Source: Clostridia bacterium
Lineage (GTDB): Bacteria; Bacillota; Clostridia; Christensenellales; Aristaeellaceae
Direction of reading: 5' to 3'
DNA: 10,174 nucleotides
Assembly (NCBI GenBank): GCA_024404395.1
Contig: JAKSPZ010000016.1
Span: 1-10,174, forward strand
Part shown: positions 9,380-10,174 of the stretch, piece by piece
How the letters are laid out: each line of letters opens with the position of its first letter
How positions within the stretch are numbered: position 1 is the stretch's first letter
Made by a program: the position numbers and the translations under genes
Notes under the pieces: generated by a model
Databases searched by the model: none
The model's input: only the letters and a program-made list of their open reading frames with translations
Told to the model about the DNA's origin: nothing

Positions 9380-10174
9380 ATGGGCGGTTATCTGTTGTTG
9401 ATCCTCTTCCTGATCTGCGGCATCTGCACATCAGTTGGACTATTCAAGCGGGAAAGCGGACTATTCAGGCTTTGGACGGGTCTTTCCGTCGGTCTGATGA
9501 TGATGATGTTCCTGCCCTTGCCCTATGCCTTTCTGTTCACATTTAATCAGACCGCACAGTACGCCGCCCTCGGTACCGCCGCGGCGATCGCCATCCTCTC
9601 CGTATTTCTCAACAAGGACCGAAGCCGCCGCAAACTCGGCTTCATGGGTGACATCAGTCTGCCCATGTTCCTCGCCCTCATCATTCCCCTTGTCGTCCTA
9701 TGCGGTTGGCTGCAGTATTCGCATATTCTTCGACCTGTAGACGGATCGTTCCACGTCGGTCAATCCACCTACGGTGATCTCTGTCTTCACCTCGGCATTG
9801 CGACCAGCCTTCAGAACGCGACCTTCCCCGCCGATTATTCGATTCTGAAAGGCGCACTGCTGTGCTATCCATTCCTGTCGGACAGCATGGTCACTTCCAT
9901 GCTCCTGTTCGGCGCGGATCTCCGTCTGTCTTTCATCATCACGGGTACGTTGATGATGACACTGGTGGGCGTCGGCGTCGTCTTCCTTGCACGGCAGATC
10001 TCCCGCAAGCCTGCGGTGATCGTCATCGCTTTTGTGCTGTTTTTCATCAACGGCGGTCTTGGTTTCATCTATGCCTTTGACGGCATCACGAAGAATCCTT
10101 CCGCTCTTCTCGAGACCTTCCCAGGGCTCTACAAGACGCCCACCAATCAACCCGCCCTCAACCCGCGTTGGGCC
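9380..10174 (+). CDS. Multi-pass membrane protein, possibly GT-C-like glycosyltransferase (cut by window edge)
   Basis: An open frame of 265 codons starts at ATG 9380, 5 bases after GGAGG, and runs off the right edge without a stop. About six hydrophobic spans are seen (about 3-21, 33-54, 62-77, 93-112, 183-204 and 211-231). Basic clusters after spans 1, 3 and 5 (KRES; KDRSRRK at 79-85; RQISRK at 205-210) agree with an N-out topology under the positive-inside rule. That places a long loop (113-182) outside the membrane, holding HVGQSTYGDLCLHLGI (125-140) and an NATFPADY segment (146-153). A large first outer loop with a GD or acidic motif and a LH pair recalls GT-C fold, polyprenyl-phosphate-dependent glycosyltransferases and related uncharacterised membrane proteins. 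I cannot assign a family firmly. It diverges from the Ig-like gene and has its own extended -10 promoter. Confidence 0.8.
   Translation, partial: MGGYLLLILFLICGICTSVGLFKRESGLFRLWTGLSVGLMMMMFLPLPYAFLFTFNQTAQYAALGTAAAIAILSVFLNKDRSRRKLGFMGDISLPMFLALIIPLVVLCGWLQYSHILRPVDGSFHVGQSTYGDLCLHLGIATSLQNATFPADYSILKGALLCYPFLSDSMVTSMLLFGADLRLSFIITGTLMMTLVGVGVVFLARQISRKPAVIVIAFVLFFINGGLGFIYAFDGITKNPSALLETFPGLYKTPTNQPALNPRWA

Noticed and set aside
9698..10150. A 150-codon minus-strand open frame
   Set aside because: Antisense to the membrane protein. The plus strand has promoter, ribosome binding site and a topology consistent with the positive-inside rule.

Overview
The window reads as chromosome from an anaerobic member of the Bacillota, most likely class Clostridia. 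The grounds are the Bacillus-type gene order yqeI-nadD-yqeK-rsfS beside obg, strong AGGAGG-type ribosome binding sites, a family II (Mn-dependent) pyrophosphatase with CBS domains, an AMP-forming phenylacetate-CoA ligase, and moderately high GC with few TTA, CTA or TCA codons. The species cannot be named from the sequence alone.

Layout. Almost everything lies on the minus strand and is described here in transcription order. From about 9.2 kb a short promoter drives a small secreted Ig-like protein with a sortase-type tail (8713-9180), which ends in a strong intrinsic terminator. Next come tgt (tRNA queuosine modification) and, overlapping it by one base, a CBS/DRTGG pyrophosphatase. yajC follows with its own promoter (5834-5862) and terminator (5384-5421). 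After that is a tightly packed run: nth (base-excision repair), obg (ribosome assembly GTPase), yqeI (CRM-domain RNA binder), a fused nadD-yqeK gene, rsfS (ribosome silencing factor), a paaK-like ligase, and the start of pepF, which is cut by the window edge. On the plus strand, diverging from the Ig-like gene, is a multi-pass membrane protein from 9380 that runs off the right edge. It resembles GT-C type glycosyltransferases or their relatives.

How the genes fit together. Obg, YqeI and RsfS act on ribosome assembly or ribosome activity, and Tgt modifies tRNA. NadD and PaaK both release pyrophosphate, and PaaK also releases AMP. The pyrophosphatase removes PPi. It belongs to a class inhibited by AMP/ADP and, when the DRTGG domain is present, activated by diadenosine polyphosphates. 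YqeK-family HD proteins hydrolyse Ap4A. A nucleotide-signal link between the two is therefore plausible but is inference.

I see no mobile element, CRISPR array, RNA gene or defence system. No stretch over 300 bases lacks a gene. Most of the window is conserved housekeeping. The least-explained parts are the right-hand membrane protein, the Ig-like protein with its variant sorting signal, the AT-rich divergent promoter region, and two terminators placed directly against the ribosome binding sites of the next genes.
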